A program made the translations under genes and the position numbers. This document shows positions 9,513 through 17,923 of a stretch of DNA of 64,000 nt, piece by piece; within the stretch, counting starts at the first letter, position 1, and every line of letters starts with the position of its first letter. Location of the stretch: assembly GCF_000422625.1 (NCBI RefSeq), contig NZ_AUGK01000005.1, forward strand, positions 186,001-250,000, in the 5' to 3' direction. This DNA comes from Adlercreutzia mucosicola DSM 19490 (GTDB lineage Bacteria; Actinomycetota; Coriobacteriia; Coriobacteriales; Eggerthellaceae). The notes below the pieces were generated by a model. The model was given only the letters and a program-made list of their open reading frames with translations. It had not been told where the DNA came from and made no database searches.

Positions 9513-11341
9513 GTCAGCCCCGCCACCGTCCGGGCCAGCGTCTTCAAGTCGATGGGCTTGGCCACGTGCGCGTTCATGCCGGCGGCCAAAGCCTCCCGCT
9601 CGTCCTCGGCAAAGGCGTTGGCCGTCATGGCAATGATGGGGATGTCCCGCGCGTCTTCCCGCTCAAGGGCGCGGATGGCCCGGGCCGCCTCGTGCCCGTT
9701 CATCACCGGCATCTGCACGTCCATGAAGATCATGTCGAAGGTGCCGGGCCGCGACGCGGCGAACTTCTCCACCGCCGCTTGGCCGTTCTCGGCGATCTCG
9801 CAGGTGGCCCCGTGCATACCCAGAATGGCCGCGATGATCTCGGCATTCAGGTCGTTGTCCTCGGCTACCAAAAAGTGCCGCCCGCCCAGGGCCGCATCGG
9901 CGTCCACCTCCACCGGCGCGGGCGCCCCTTCCACCCCCGTCCCGGCCGACTCATCCGCCGGCGGGAAGTCCAGATCGATGATGAAGGTGGAGCCGGCGCC
10001 CAGGGCGCTCTCCACGGTAATGGTGCCGCCCATGAGGTCGACGAGGTTCTTCGTGATGGCCATGCCGAGCCCGGTGCCCTGGATCTTGTTGGTCAGGCTC
10101 GACTCCTCCCGCGAGAACGAGTCGAAGATCGTGGCCAGGTAGTCCGGCGACATGCCGATGCCCGTATCCTTCACGATGATGCGCAGATGCTGCAGGCTGC
10201 CGCGGCGCTTGAGCGACCCGTCGATGCGAAACAGGATGCTGCCGCCGTCGGGGGTGTACTTCATGGCGTTGGACAGCACGTTCATGAGAATCTGGCGCAG
10301 CCGCCCCTCGTCGCCCACCAGGGCCTCGTGGGTGATGCCGGTCACCTCCACGGTGAACGTCTGGTGCTTGGCATTGGTCTGGGGCCGCATCATGGCCTCC
10401 ACGCTGGCCACCACCTCGGGCAGGCGGAACTCGGCCGCGGCCAGGGTGGTCTTGCCCGATTCGATCTTCGACATGTCCAGCACGTCGTTGATCAGCCCCA
10501 GCAGATGCTGGCCCGACGTGGCGATCTTGCGGTTGTACTCCCGTACCGCCTCCGGATTCTCCGCATCGCGGTCGATCAGGGTGGAGAAGCCCAAGATGGC
10601 GTTCATGGGCGTGCGGATGTCGTGGCTCATCGACGAGAGGAAATGGCTCTTGGCGCGGTTCGCCTCCTCGGCGGCGGCCACGGAGTCCATGAGCTTCTGG
10701 CGGATATCGTAGTCCGCCGTCACGTCCACCAGCGAGTAGATCACCTTCTCGTCGCCGTCGAGCATCACCGGCTGGCTGGTGATGCGCAGCCACATGTTGC
10801 GCCCGAAGGCGCTGTTGAAGCACTGGAACTCCCACAGGTGGCGCTCATCGGGCGCCCCGGAATGCACGATGGCGGCCACCTTCGCGTAGGCCTCGTTAGA
10901 AGACAGGTCGTCGACGGCGAAGAACTTCGTCGCCGGCACCCCCAGGATGTCCTGGATGTTCTCGAACACCGCCTCCACCACGTTGTCGGCGCGGTCCACA
11001 ATGAAGATGGCCGTGTCGATGTTGGCGCCGATCACCCGATAGATGTTCTGTACGTAGCGCTCGCCGCGGCGCTCGCGGCGGCTGCGGTACACTAAAAGCG
11101 CGGCGATGGCGCCCACGGCCAGCAGGATGGACCCCACCAAAATGGCCACCATGCGGGCCGTGACCCGCACGATGGCGGCGCCCTCGGCCTCGTCGTTGGG
11201 CATGATGGAGTCGGCCTGCACCACCAGTTCGTGGATGGTGGAGAAGTAGCGCAGGCCCGTGACGATGACCACCACGGCCAGCACAGCGACCACGGCCGCC
11301 ACGGCCGCGAAGATGGCGCGGGAGTCGAATCGCTGCCTCAT
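9500..11341 (-). CDS. Membrane hybrid sensor histidine kinase with C-terminal receiver domain
   Basis: This is a 613-residue signalling kinase. Two transmembrane segments (about 10-33 and 68-88) flank a very small extracytoplasmic loop. A PAS-like domain follows (about 100-225; FIVDRADNVVEAVFEN). The HisKA domain has phosphoacceptor His in FLSSMSHDIRTPMNAIL (about 243). The HATPase_c domain contains NVLSNAMKYTPDGG, DTGIGMS and GTGLGMAITKNLVDLMGG. The receiver domain is at about 488-605 with FLVAEDNDLN, phosphoacceptor Asp in MIFMDVQMPVMNG, and AKPIDL. No separate response regulator or Hpt gene is adjacent, so output is unclear. It starts at ATG 11341, 24 nt after the glmS stop, and may be co-transcribed with glmS. 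Its end overlaps nnrD convergently. Confidence 0.93.
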   Translation of the reverse strand: MRQRFDSRAIFAAVAAVVAVLAVVVIVTGLRYFSTIHELVVQADSIMPNDEAEGAAIVRVTARMVAILVGSILLAVGAIAALLVYRSRRERRGERYVQNIYRVIGANIDTAIFIVDRADNVVEAVFENIQDILGVPATKFFAVDDLSSNEAYAKVAAIVHSGAPDERHLWEFQCFNSAFGRNMWLRITSQPVMLDGDEKVIYSLVDVTADYDIRQKLMDSVAAAEEANRAKSHFLSSMSHDIRTPMNAILGFSTLIDRDAENPEAVREYNRKIATSGQHLLGLINDVLDMSKIESGKTTLAAAEFRLPEVVASVEAMMRPQTNAKHQTFTVEVTGITHEALVGDEGRLRQILMNVLSNAMKYTPDGGSILFRIDGSLKRRGSLQHLRIIVKDTGIGMSPDYLATIFDSFSREESSLTNKIQGTGLGMAITKNLVDLMGGTITVESALGAGSTFIIDLDFPPADESAGTGVEGAPAPVEVDADAALGGRHFLVAEDNDLNAEIIAAILGMHGATCEIAENGQAAVEKFAASRPGTFDMIFMDVQMPVMNGHEAARAIRALEREDARDIPIIAMTANAFAEDEREALAAGMNAHVAKPIDLKTLARTVAGLTYCS

Positions 11342-11365
11342 GGTCGCCGCAGGCCGAAGGGCCGG

Positions 11366-13213
11366 TTATTCCACCGTGACCGATTTGGCCAGGTTGCGGG
11401 GCTGGTCCACGTCGCAGCCGCGCAGCACGGCCACCTCGCGGGCCAGAAGCTGCAGGGGCACGCTGGCGGTGATGGGGCTGAAGGTGTCACGTACCTTCGG
11501 AATGTAGATCACGTGGTCGGCGTGCTTGACGATGTCCTCGTCGCCCTCCGTGGCCACAGCGATAATGCGGGCCCCGCGGGCGCGGGACTCCTGCAAGTTC
11601 GACACCACCTTGTCGTAGACGGCGCTCTTCGTGGCGATGGCGATGACGGGGAAGTTCTCGTCGATAAGGGCGATGGGACCGTGCTTCATCTCGCCGGCGG
11701 CATAGGCCTCGGCGTGCAGGTAGCTGATCTCCTTCAACTTGAGCGCGCCCTCGTAGGAGGCGGCGGCCCCCATGCCGCGGCCGATGAAGAGCGCGCTTTG
11801 CGCATCCATCATGGCCCGGGCAGCCTCTTCCACGGCCGGGCCGCAATCGGCCAGGATGCGCTCCACCTGCTCGGCGGTGTCGGCCAGCTCGCTGAACAGC
11901 AGCTTGATCTGGGCCGTCGTCAGCTCGCCGGCGGACTGCCCCAGCAGCATGGCCAGCAGCGTGAGGGACACCACCTGGCCCAGGAAGCTCTTCGTGGAGG
12001 CCACGGCGATCTCCTTGTTGGCCTTGGTGTAGATGACGCCGTCGGACTCGCGGGCCACGGGGCTTCCCACCACGTTGGTGATGCCGAACACCTTCGCGCC
12101 CTTCACGCGGGCGTCGCGGATGGCGGCCAGGGTGTCGGCCGTCTCGCCGGACTGGGACACGGCCACCACCAGCGTGGTCGGCGTGATGATGGGGTTGCGG
12201 TAGCGGAACTCGCTGGCCACCTCCACCTCGCAGGGGATGCGGGCCCAGCCCTCGATGAGGTTCTTGGCGATGAGGCCGGCGTGGTAGGAGGTGCCGCAGG
12301 CGATCACGTAGACGCGGTCGATGAGGTTCAGCTCCTCAGCGGTCATGTCCAGCTCGTCGATGACGAGGGACCCGCCGGACAGGCGGCCGGCCAAGGTGTC
12401 GCGGATGACCCGGGGCTGCTCGTGAATCTCCTTGAGCATGAAGTCGGGGTACCCGCCCTTCTCGGCCACATCGATGTCCCAATCCACATGGGTCGCCTCG
12501 GGAACGATGGCGTTGCCCTCCAGATCGAAGTACTCGATGCCATCGGGGGTCAGGCGCGCCATCTGGTCGTCGGCGAGCACCACCACATCGCGGGTGGCGT
12601 CGATCATGGCGATGATGTCGCTGGCCACATAGCTGCCCTGCTGCCCACGACCCACCACGATGGGGGAATCCTTGCGACAGGTGACGATGGTGCCCGGCTC
12701 GCCGTCGGCCATCACGGCCAGACCGTAGGCGCCCACCAGCCGCCCTACGGCCTCGGCCACCGCGGCGCGCAAGTCGCCGCTGTTCTCGGCGCGCATGCGC
12801 TGGTACGCCTCTTCCACCAAATGGGCCACCACCTCGGTGTCGGTCTCCGACTTGAACTGGTGGCCGCGGTCGATCAGCTCCTCGCGCAGCTCGGCGAAGT
12901 TCTCGATGATGCCGTTGTGCACCACGGCGATATCCCCGGCGCACGAGGTGTGGGGGTGCGCGTTGGCCTCGCTCGGTTTGCCGTGGGTGGCCCAGCGGGT
13001 GTGCCCGATGCCGCAGGTGCCGGTGAAGTCGAAGTGCTCCAGGGTATGGGCCAGCTCGGACACCTTGCCCTTACGACAGACCACCTCGATGGCCGCACCC
13101 TGCTGAATAGCCACGCCGGCCGAGTCGTAGCCGCGGTACTCCATGCGCGAGAGCCCCTCCACCAAGATGGGCTCGGCCGCTGAAGCTCCCGTGTATCCGA
13201 CGATTCCGCACAT
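11366..13213 (-). CDS. glmS: Glutamine-fructose-6-phosphate aminotransferase (isomerizing)
   Basis: GlmS makes glucosamine-6-phosphate, the first committed step toward UDP-GlcNAc for peptidoglycan. The 615 residues start MCGIVGYTG, placing the nucleophilic Cys at residue 2 after Met removal. The GATase II domain follows (CGIGHTRWATHGKPSEANAHP), then two SIS domains (ACGTSYHAGL, SQSGETADTLAAI) and the conserved C-terminal DQPRNLAKSVTVE. The ATG at 13213 has AAGGAG 9 nt upstream. The minus-strand frame is open far upstream, to 13942, but that part is antisense to acpS. I see no glmS ribozyme in the short leader. Confidence 0.98.
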   Translation of the reverse strand: MCGIVGYTGASAAEPILVEGLSRMEYRGYDSAGVAIQQGAAIEVVCRKGKVSELAHTLEHFDFTGTCGIGHTRWATHGKPSEANAHPHTSCAGDIAVVHNGIIENFAELREELIDRGHQFKSETDTEVVAHLVEEAYQRMRAENSGDLRAAVAEAVGRLVGAYGLAVMADGEPGTIVTCRKDSPIVVGRGQQGSYVASDIIAMIDATRDVVVLADDQMARLTPDGIEYFDLEGNAIVPEATHVDWDIDVAEKGGYPDFMLKEIHEQPRVIRDTLAGRLSGGSLVIDELDMTAEELNLIDRVYVIACGTSYHAGLIAKNLIEGWARIPCEVEVASEFRYRNPIITPTTLVVAVSQSGETADTLAAIRDARVKGAKVFGITNVVGSPVARESDGVIYTKANKEIAVASTKSFLGQVVSLTLLAMLLGQSAGELTTAQIKLLFSELADTAEQVERILADCGPAVEEAARAMMDAQSALFIGRGMGAAASYEGALKLKEISYLHAEAYAAGEMKHGPIALIDENFPVIAIATKSAVYDKVVSNLQESRARGARIIAVATEGDEDIVKHADHVIYIPKVRDTFSPITASVPLQLLAREVAVLRGCDVDQPRNLAKSVTVE

Positions 13214-13276
13214 ACCTGTACTCCTTATCGCAAACGGCGGCCGCGCGCCGCCCTTCCTTTTGAAATGATTCGGTCT

Positions 13277-13329
13277 ATTGTACCGTTGCACGGGCAGCCG
13301 CGCACCGGCTCGCCGCAGTTTGCTAGAAT
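13277..13329. promoter_or_regulatory. Divergent -10 elements for glmS and acpS
   Basis: On the minus strand TACAAT (13277-13282) precedes glmS, giving a leader of about 60 nt. On the plus strand TAGAAT (13324-13329) precedes acpS by 34 nt. Neither has a clear -35 hexamer. The plus-strand CTAGAATA string recurs before the phosphate transporter gene, and a close variant, TTAGAATA, precedes degV. Confidence 0.4.
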
Positions 13330-13363
13330 ATATCGCAAATCTATCGATTCGAAAGGCGGCATC

Positions 13364-13918
13364 GTGGCGCGTTCCAAGAAATCCCAGGCCATTGTGGACG
13401 GCGCTCTGTCCATGGCCATCCCCGACGAGTCCGTGGGCCTCGGGGTTGACATCGTGGAAATCGAGCGAATGCGCAAGATCATCAAGCGCTCCCCCGCCTT
13501 CGTGGAGAAGATCTACTCCGCCGCCGAGCGCGCCTACTGCGACGAGCACGCCCACCCCGAGGTGCACTACGCCACCCGCTTCGCCGCCAAGGAGGCCGTG
13601 CTGAAGGCCCTGGGCACCGGCTTTTCCGGCGGCATCCATCCCTTGGACGTGGAAGTGCGCCGCACTGCAAAAGGGCGCCCCTACGTGGTACTCACCGGGC
13701 GCGCCCGCGAGGTGGCCCGCGAGCAGAACGTCCGCGAGATCCCCATCTCGCTGTCGTTCACCCACACCGACGCCGTGGCCTGCGCCATGGCCATCACCGA
13801 CGAGTCCGTCGCCGCCCAAGAACGAAGGCGCGACCCCATGGAAGAACTCACCCGCCAGTTCAAGGAGGCCCGCACCTTCCTCGATGGCCTCCCCGCAAAA
13901 GAAAGCGGCCAGGCATAA
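13364..13918 (+). CDS. acpS: Holo-[acyl-carrier-protein] synthase with extended C-terminus
   Basis: AcpS attaches 4'-phosphopantetheine from CoA to the serine of acyl carrier protein, activating fatty-acid synthesis. The 184 residues contain the AcpS signatures VGLGVDIVEIERM (Mg-binding Asp) and FAAKEAVLKALGTG, and end the fold with ISLSFTHTDAVACAMAI. GTG 13364 is chosen for the upstream AAAGGCGG. The protein is longer than the usual 120-130 residues. It has about 25 extra N-terminal residues and a charged C-terminal tail of about 40 residues (ERRRDPMEELTRQFKEA) that is helical in character and not part of the known fold. It is divergent from glmS and convergent with pheT. Confidence 0.93.
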   Translation: MARSKKSQAIVDGALSMAIPDESVGLGVDIVEIERMRKIIKRSPAFVEKIYSAAERAYCDEHAHPEVHYATRFAAKEAVLKALGTGFSGGIHPLDVEVRRTAKGRPYVVLTGRAREVAREQNVREIPISLSFTHTDAVACAMAITDESVAAQERRRDPMEELTRQFKEARTFLDGLPAKESGQA

Positions 13919-13953
13919 CCCTGGTCGCCCATTATTCTGCAAAGGTATCCTCG

Positions 13954-13985
13954 TCGGGCGGCCTGCGGTGCCGCAGGCCGCCCGA
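13954..13985. terminator. Hairpin between convergent acpS and pheT
   Basis: A 15-bp GC-rich stem with a 2-nt loop (core GGCGGCCTGCGG and its complement) fills the gap between the two convergent stop codons. There is no strong T-run on either side, so it may be a factor-assisted or bidirectional terminator. Confidence 0.6.
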
Positions 13986-13992
13986 GCAAACT

Positions 13993-16443
13993 CTAAGCGC
14001 GAATCTCGGCGCCCGTGGCCTTCTCCACCTTGGAGACGAGCTTGGCGTGCACCTTCTCCACTTCCTCGCTTGTCAGCGTGCGGTCCGGCGCCCGGTAGAC
14101 GAAGCTGTAGGCCACCGACTTCTTGCCGGCGCCCACGCGCTCCTCGTCGCGGTACACGTCGAACAGGGCCACCGATTCCAGCAGCTTGCCGCCGGCCGAG
14201 GTCATCACCTGCAGCATCTTCTCGTGGGTCACGTCCTCGCCCACCACGAAGGCCTGGTCCATGGCCACCGCCGGGTAGGTGGGCACGTCCACGTAGGGAC
14301 GGGCCGATCGCGCGACGCGCACAAGCCCGCTCACGTCCAGCTCGAAGGCCACCACCGGAGCCGTGGCGCCGAATGCCTCCACCACAAGCGGGTGAATCTC
14401 GCCGATCCAGCCGAGCGAGGCTCCGTCGGCCATGATCTCGGCGGCGCGGCCCGGCTGCAGATGAGGGGCCTCCTCAGCCGTAAGGGCCTTGAAGCGCACC
14501 TTAGGGCACGCCAGCTCGCGGGCGATGTTCTCCAGCACGCCCTTGCCATCGAAAAAGTCGAAGGGCACCGGGCGCACGTTCCAACCGTCATCGCCCATGG
14601 CGCCGGCCAGCACGCCGGCCAGCTTCTTGCGCTCCTTGGCCTTCTTGCGGCCATCGGCGGCAGAAAACACCGTGCCGATCTCGTAGAGCTGGATGTTCTT
14701 CACGCTGCGGCTCTGATTGTAGGCCACCGAGCGCAAGAGCCCGGGGATGATGGACTGGCGCATGACCGACTGGTCGGCGTTCAGCGGGTTCAGCAGCTCC
14801 ACGGCCAGGCCGAGGCCCTCGGCGGGCAGGCGCAGGCGCTCGATGTCGCCCGGCTCGGCGAAGGAGTAGGTCATGGTCTCGTTCAGGCCCGAGGCGCGCA
14901 GGGTATCGTTCAGGGTGCGCAGCGTCTCCTGCTCGGGCGTGCGCGCGCCCACGCGCTCGCGTCCGCCGGGCAGGGTGGGCGGGATGCGGTCCATGCCCCA
15001 CAGGCGCAGCACCTCCTCGTACAGGTCGATCTCGCGCTCCAGGTCGGGACGGAAGGTGGGAGCCGAAACCGCCAGCACGTCGGCATCGTCGGTGGCCTCC
15101 ACGGCACAGCCGAGGCGCACGAGGATGTCCTCGATGAAGTCGGCGGGAATATCGGCGCCCATCATGGCATTGAAGCGCCCGATGCGGAAGGTGAGCGCGC
15201 GGGCGGCGGCGGGCGCGCCGTAGACGTCCACCACGCCAGGGCGCACCGTGCCGCCCGACACCTCGGCGAGCAGAGCCGCCGCAGCCTGGGACACCAGCTC
15301 GGTCAGGTTCTCGTCCACGCCGCGCTCGTAGCGCATCGACGACTCGGAGATGAGCTTCAGGTTGCGGCTCGTGCGCGAGGTGCGGCCGTTGCAGAAGTCG
15401 GCGGCCTCCAACAGCACCGTGGTGGTCGCTTCGGTCACCTCGGTCTCTAGGCCTCCCATCACGCCGGCCAGGGCCACGGCGCGCCGCGGCGTGGCAATGA
15501 CCGTCATATCCTCGGTCAGGGTGCGCTGCTCCTCGTCGAGCGTCGTCAGCGACTCGCCCTCGGTAGCGCCGCGCACGATGATGCGCACCTGCCCGTCCTC
15601 ATCGGCCAGAAGATCGTAGTCGAAGGCATGGAGGGGCTGACCGTACAGGTACAGGATGTAGTTGGTCACGTCCACCACGTTGTTGATGGGGCGCCCCCCC
15701 GCCGCGCTCACGCGCTCGGCGAGCCAATCAGGCGACGGGCCCACCTTCACGTTGTCGATCACGCGGGCGGTGTAGCGGCAGCAGCGCTCCGGATCGGCCA
15801 CGTCCACCGTCACCGAGGCGGCCACGTCCTCGCCGGCGGTCACGGCCGCCAGCTTCGCCACGTCGGCAGCGAGCGGGTAGGCGACCGGCTGCTGGTACAT
15901 GGCGCCCACCTCGCGGGCCATGCCCACCATCGACAGGCAGTCGGGTCGGTTCGGGGTGATCTCCAGATCGAGCACCGTGTCGCCCGAGCCGATGACCTCA
16001 GCGATGGGCGTGCCCACCGCCGTGTCCTCGGGCAAAATCCAGATGCCCGAATGGTCCGATCCCAAGCCCAGCTCCCGCTGGGAGCAGCACATGCCGCAGC
16101 TCACGACGCCGCGCAGCTTCGACTTCTTGATCTTGAAATCGCCGGGCAGCACCGCGCCCACGCAGGCCACGGGCACCAAGATGTCCGCCGCGATGTTCGG
16201 CGCCCCGCAGACGATCTGCACCGGCTCGCCGGCGCCCACGTCCACGGTCACCACGGACATGTGGTCGGAATCGGGATGGGGCTTACAGGTGAGCACGTGC
16301 CCCACGACCACGCCCTCGAAGGCCTCGCCGGTCTGCTCGACACCCTCCACCCCCGTGCCCGTCAGATCGAGCTTGTCGCAGAACGCCTTCAAATCGCCCG
16401 GCACCTGCGTATACTCGGAAAGCCACTTCAAAGATACCTTCAT
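13993..16443 (-). CDS. pheT: Phenylalanyl-tRNA synthetase beta subunit
   Basis: PheT is the large subunit of the (alpha-beta)2 enzyme that charges tRNA-Phe, and carries the editing domain. The 816 residues show the N-terminal EMAP/OB tRNA-binding domain (VVGHVLTCKPHPDSDHMSVVTVD, first half typical), the B3/B4 editing region, B5 (RPDLEREIDLYEEVLRL) and the C-terminal anticodon-binding ferredoxin-like domain (YPAVAMDQAFVV ... VFDVYRDE-like end). Length is close to the 790-800 of homologues. It starts at ATG 16443, 15 nt after the pheS stop, so the two form an operon under the T-box leader. Confidence 0.98.
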   Translation of the reverse strand: MKVSLKWLSEYTQVPGDLKAFCDKLDLTGTGVEGVEQTGEAFEGVVVGHVLTCKPHPDSDHMSVVTVDVGAGEPVQIVCGAPNIAADILVPVACVGAVLPGDFKIKKSKLRGVVSCGMCCSQRELGLGSDHSGIWILPEDTAVGTPIAEVIGSGDTVLDLEITPNRPDCLSMVGMAREVGAMYQQPVAYPLAADVAKLAAVTAGEDVAASVTVDVADPERCCRYTARVIDNVKVGPSPDWLAERVSAAGGRPINNVVDVTNYILYLYGQPLHAFDYDLLADEDGQVRIIVRGATEGESLTTLDEEQRTLTEDMTVIATPRRAVALAGVMGGLETEVTEATTTVLLEAADFCNGRTSRTSRNLKLISESSMRYERGVDENLTELVSQAAAALLAEVSGGTVRPGVVDVYGAPAAARALTFRIGRFNAMMGADIPADFIEDILVRLGCAVEATDDADVLAVSAPTFRPDLEREIDLYEEVLRLWGMDRIPPTLPGGRERVGARTPEQETLRTLNDTLRASGLNETMTYSFAEPGDIERLRLPAEGLGLAVELLNPLNADQSVMRQSIIPGLLRSVAYNQSRSVKNIQLYEIGTVFSAADGRKKAKERKKLAGVLAGAMGDDGWNVRPVPFDFFDGKGVLENIARELACPKVRFKALTAEEAPHLQPGRAAEIMADGASLGWIGEIHPLVVEAFGATAPVVAFELDVSGLVRVARSARPYVDVPTYPAVAMDQAFVVGEDVTHEKMLQVMTSAGGKLLESVALFDVYRDEERVGAGKKSVAYSFVYRAPDRTLTSEEVEKVHAKLVSKVEKATGAEIRA

Positions 16444-16458
16444 AGCCTCACTCCTCTC

Positions 16459-17520
16459 CTAGAACTGACGCAGGAAGCGCATGTCGCCCTCGAGCAGCAT
16501 GCGCAGGTCGGGCACGTCGTACTTCAGGCAGGCGATGCGCTCCACGCCCATGCCGAAGGCGAAACCGGAGTACACCTCCGCATCGATGCCGCTCATGGAC
16601 AGCACGTTGGGATCCACCATGCCGCAGCCGAGAATCTCCAGCCAGCCGGTGTGCTTGCACATACGGCAGCCCTCGCCGTGGCACACCGCGCAGCTCACGT
16701 CCACCTCGGCCGAGGGCTCGGTGAACGGGAAGTAGTGGGCGCGGAAGCGCGTCTTGCGCTCGGTGCCGAACAGCTGCTTGCACATATAGTCCAGGGTGCC
16801 CTTCAAGTCGCCGAAGGTAATGCCCTTGTCGATGACGAGGCCCTCCACCTGGTGGAACTGCGGCAGGTGCGAGGGGTCGGCCACATCGCGGCGGTACACT
16901 TTGCCCGGGGCGATCATGTAGATGGGCAGATCCCAGTCCTCCATGGTGTGCACCTGCACGCCCGATGTCTGGGTGCGCAGCAGCACGTCGGACTCTCCGC
17001 GCACGCGGGCCGCATCGCCCGACAGATCGCGCACGTAGAAGGTGTCCTGCATCGAGCGGCTCGGGTGGTCGGCCGGCGCGTTCAGGGCCGTGAAGTTGTA
17101 GTAGTCGGTCTCGATCTCGGTGCCCTCGACCACCTTGTAGCCCAGGCCCATGAAGATGTCGGAGATCTCGTCCACGATGCCGTTGATTAAATGGCGCGTG
17201 CCCATCTGCTGGGCGCGGCCCGGCAGCGTCACATCCACAGCACCCGCGTCGATGGCGGCGGCCAGGGCCGCGGCCTCCAGAGTCGCCTTGGCGCTGGCCA
17301 AGGCCTCCTCCACCTCCACGCGGGCCGCGTTCACGGCCTTGCCCACAAACGCGCGCTCCTCAGGCGCCACCGATCCCATCGACCGCAGATAGCCGGTCAG
17401 GCTCCCGGCCTTGCCCAGCACTGCCACGCGCACCGCGTCGAGGGCCTCAAGATCGCCGGCGGCGGCGATGTCGGCCAGGGTACGCTCGCGCAGGGCGGCA
17501 AGCTCCTCTGCAATTGCCAT
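16459..17520 (-). CDS. pheS: Phenylalanyl-tRNA synthetase alpha subunit
   Basis: PheS is the catalytic class II subunit. The 353 residues have an N-terminal coiled coil (about 1-90), motif 2 (YRRDVADPSHLPQFHQVEG), the Phe-pocket region FRAHYFPFTEPSAEVDVSC and motif 3 (GFAFGMGVERIACLKY). The zinc-like cluster CAVCHGEGCRMCKHTGW lies in the middle of the catalytic domain. I choose ATG 17520, with AAAGG 10 nt upstream. An in-frame ATG at 17547 would add nine residues, but it lies only about 8 nt past the leader terminator T-run. Transcription is under T-box control. Confidence 0.97.
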   Translation of the reverse strand: MAIAEELAALRERTLADIAAAGDLEALDAVRVAVLGKAGSLTGYLRSMGSVAPEERAFVGKAVNAARVEVEEALASAKATLEAAALAAAIDAGAVDVTLPGRAQQMGTRHLINGIVDEISDIFMGLGYKVVEGTEIETDYYNFTALNAPADHPSRSMQDTFYVRDLSGDAARVRGESDVLLRTQTSGVQVHTMEDWDLPIYMIAPGKVYRRDVADPSHLPQFHQVEGLVIDKGITFGDLKGTLDYMCKQLFGTERKTRFRAHYFPFTEPSAEVDVSCAVCHGEGCRMCKHTGWLEILGCGMVDPNVLSMSGIDAEVYSGFAFGMGVERIACLKYDVPDLRMLLEGDMRFLRQF

Positions 17521-17554
17521 AGCTGCTCTGCCTTTCTCGTTCTCCATCCAACAG

Positions 17555-17863
17555 AAAAAGCCCTCTCTCGTTCTTGGCCGGAGACGCGTCTCCGGAACCC
17601 AAGGACGAGAGAGGGCTCTCGCGGTACCACCTCGGTTGGCATCGCGTCGCGCCATAGGGGTCGCGTCGCCTCGATGCCCGCTCGTTGAGCTCGTTCACGG
17701 GAGCGAACCGTCGCCCCCTACTGGACCACCGCCGAATGCGGCCGCGTTCAAGGGCGCTGCTCGGAAGGGAACGGGTCTCGCGCCTTCGATCGGGCCCTCT
17801 CAGCCAAGGGGCCCTTCTCTGGTGATCGCGACCTGCGAGCCTTATCTTCGTCATCGCATGTAA
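17555..17863 (-). ncRNA. T-box leader (tRNA-Phe sensing) of pheST
   Basis: This leader of about 300 nt senses uncharged tRNA by reading its anticodon and acceptor end. The diagnostic T-box AGGTGGTACCGCG lies at 17620-17632 on the minus strand, with the UGG that pairs to the tRNA NCCA end. It is followed by the competing terminator: an 18-bp outer stem (17560-17617), an inner perfect palindrome (17578-17595) and a five-T tract. Stem I begins near GATGACGAAGATAAG. Two UUC triplets on the 3' side of the stem I base (17764-17766 and 17769-17771) are candidate Phe specifier codons. A TATACT -10 element at 17870-17875 precedes it. Confidence 0.9.
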
Positions 17864-17869
17864 CAGCGT

Positions 17870-17875
17870 AGTATA
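17870..17875 (-). promoter_or_regulatory. -10 element of the pheST T-box transcript
   Basis: TATACT on the minus strand lies just upstream of the first conserved stem I sequence of the T-box leader. No -35 match is seen at normal spacing. Confidence 0.5.
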
Positions 17876-17923
17876 GCGCAACTCCCCCGCAACGGGCCGA
17901 GAAATCCCCCGGACCGCCGAAGG

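Noticed and set aside
13214-13363. glmS ribozyme or riboswitch
   Set aside because: The leader is only about 60 nt, and no glmS ribozyme core was visible.
11366-13942. 858-residue frame extending glmS upstream
   Set aside because: Everything before MCGIVGYTG is antisense to acpS. GlmS needs its Cys directly after the initiator Met, and a strong ribosome site precedes 13213.
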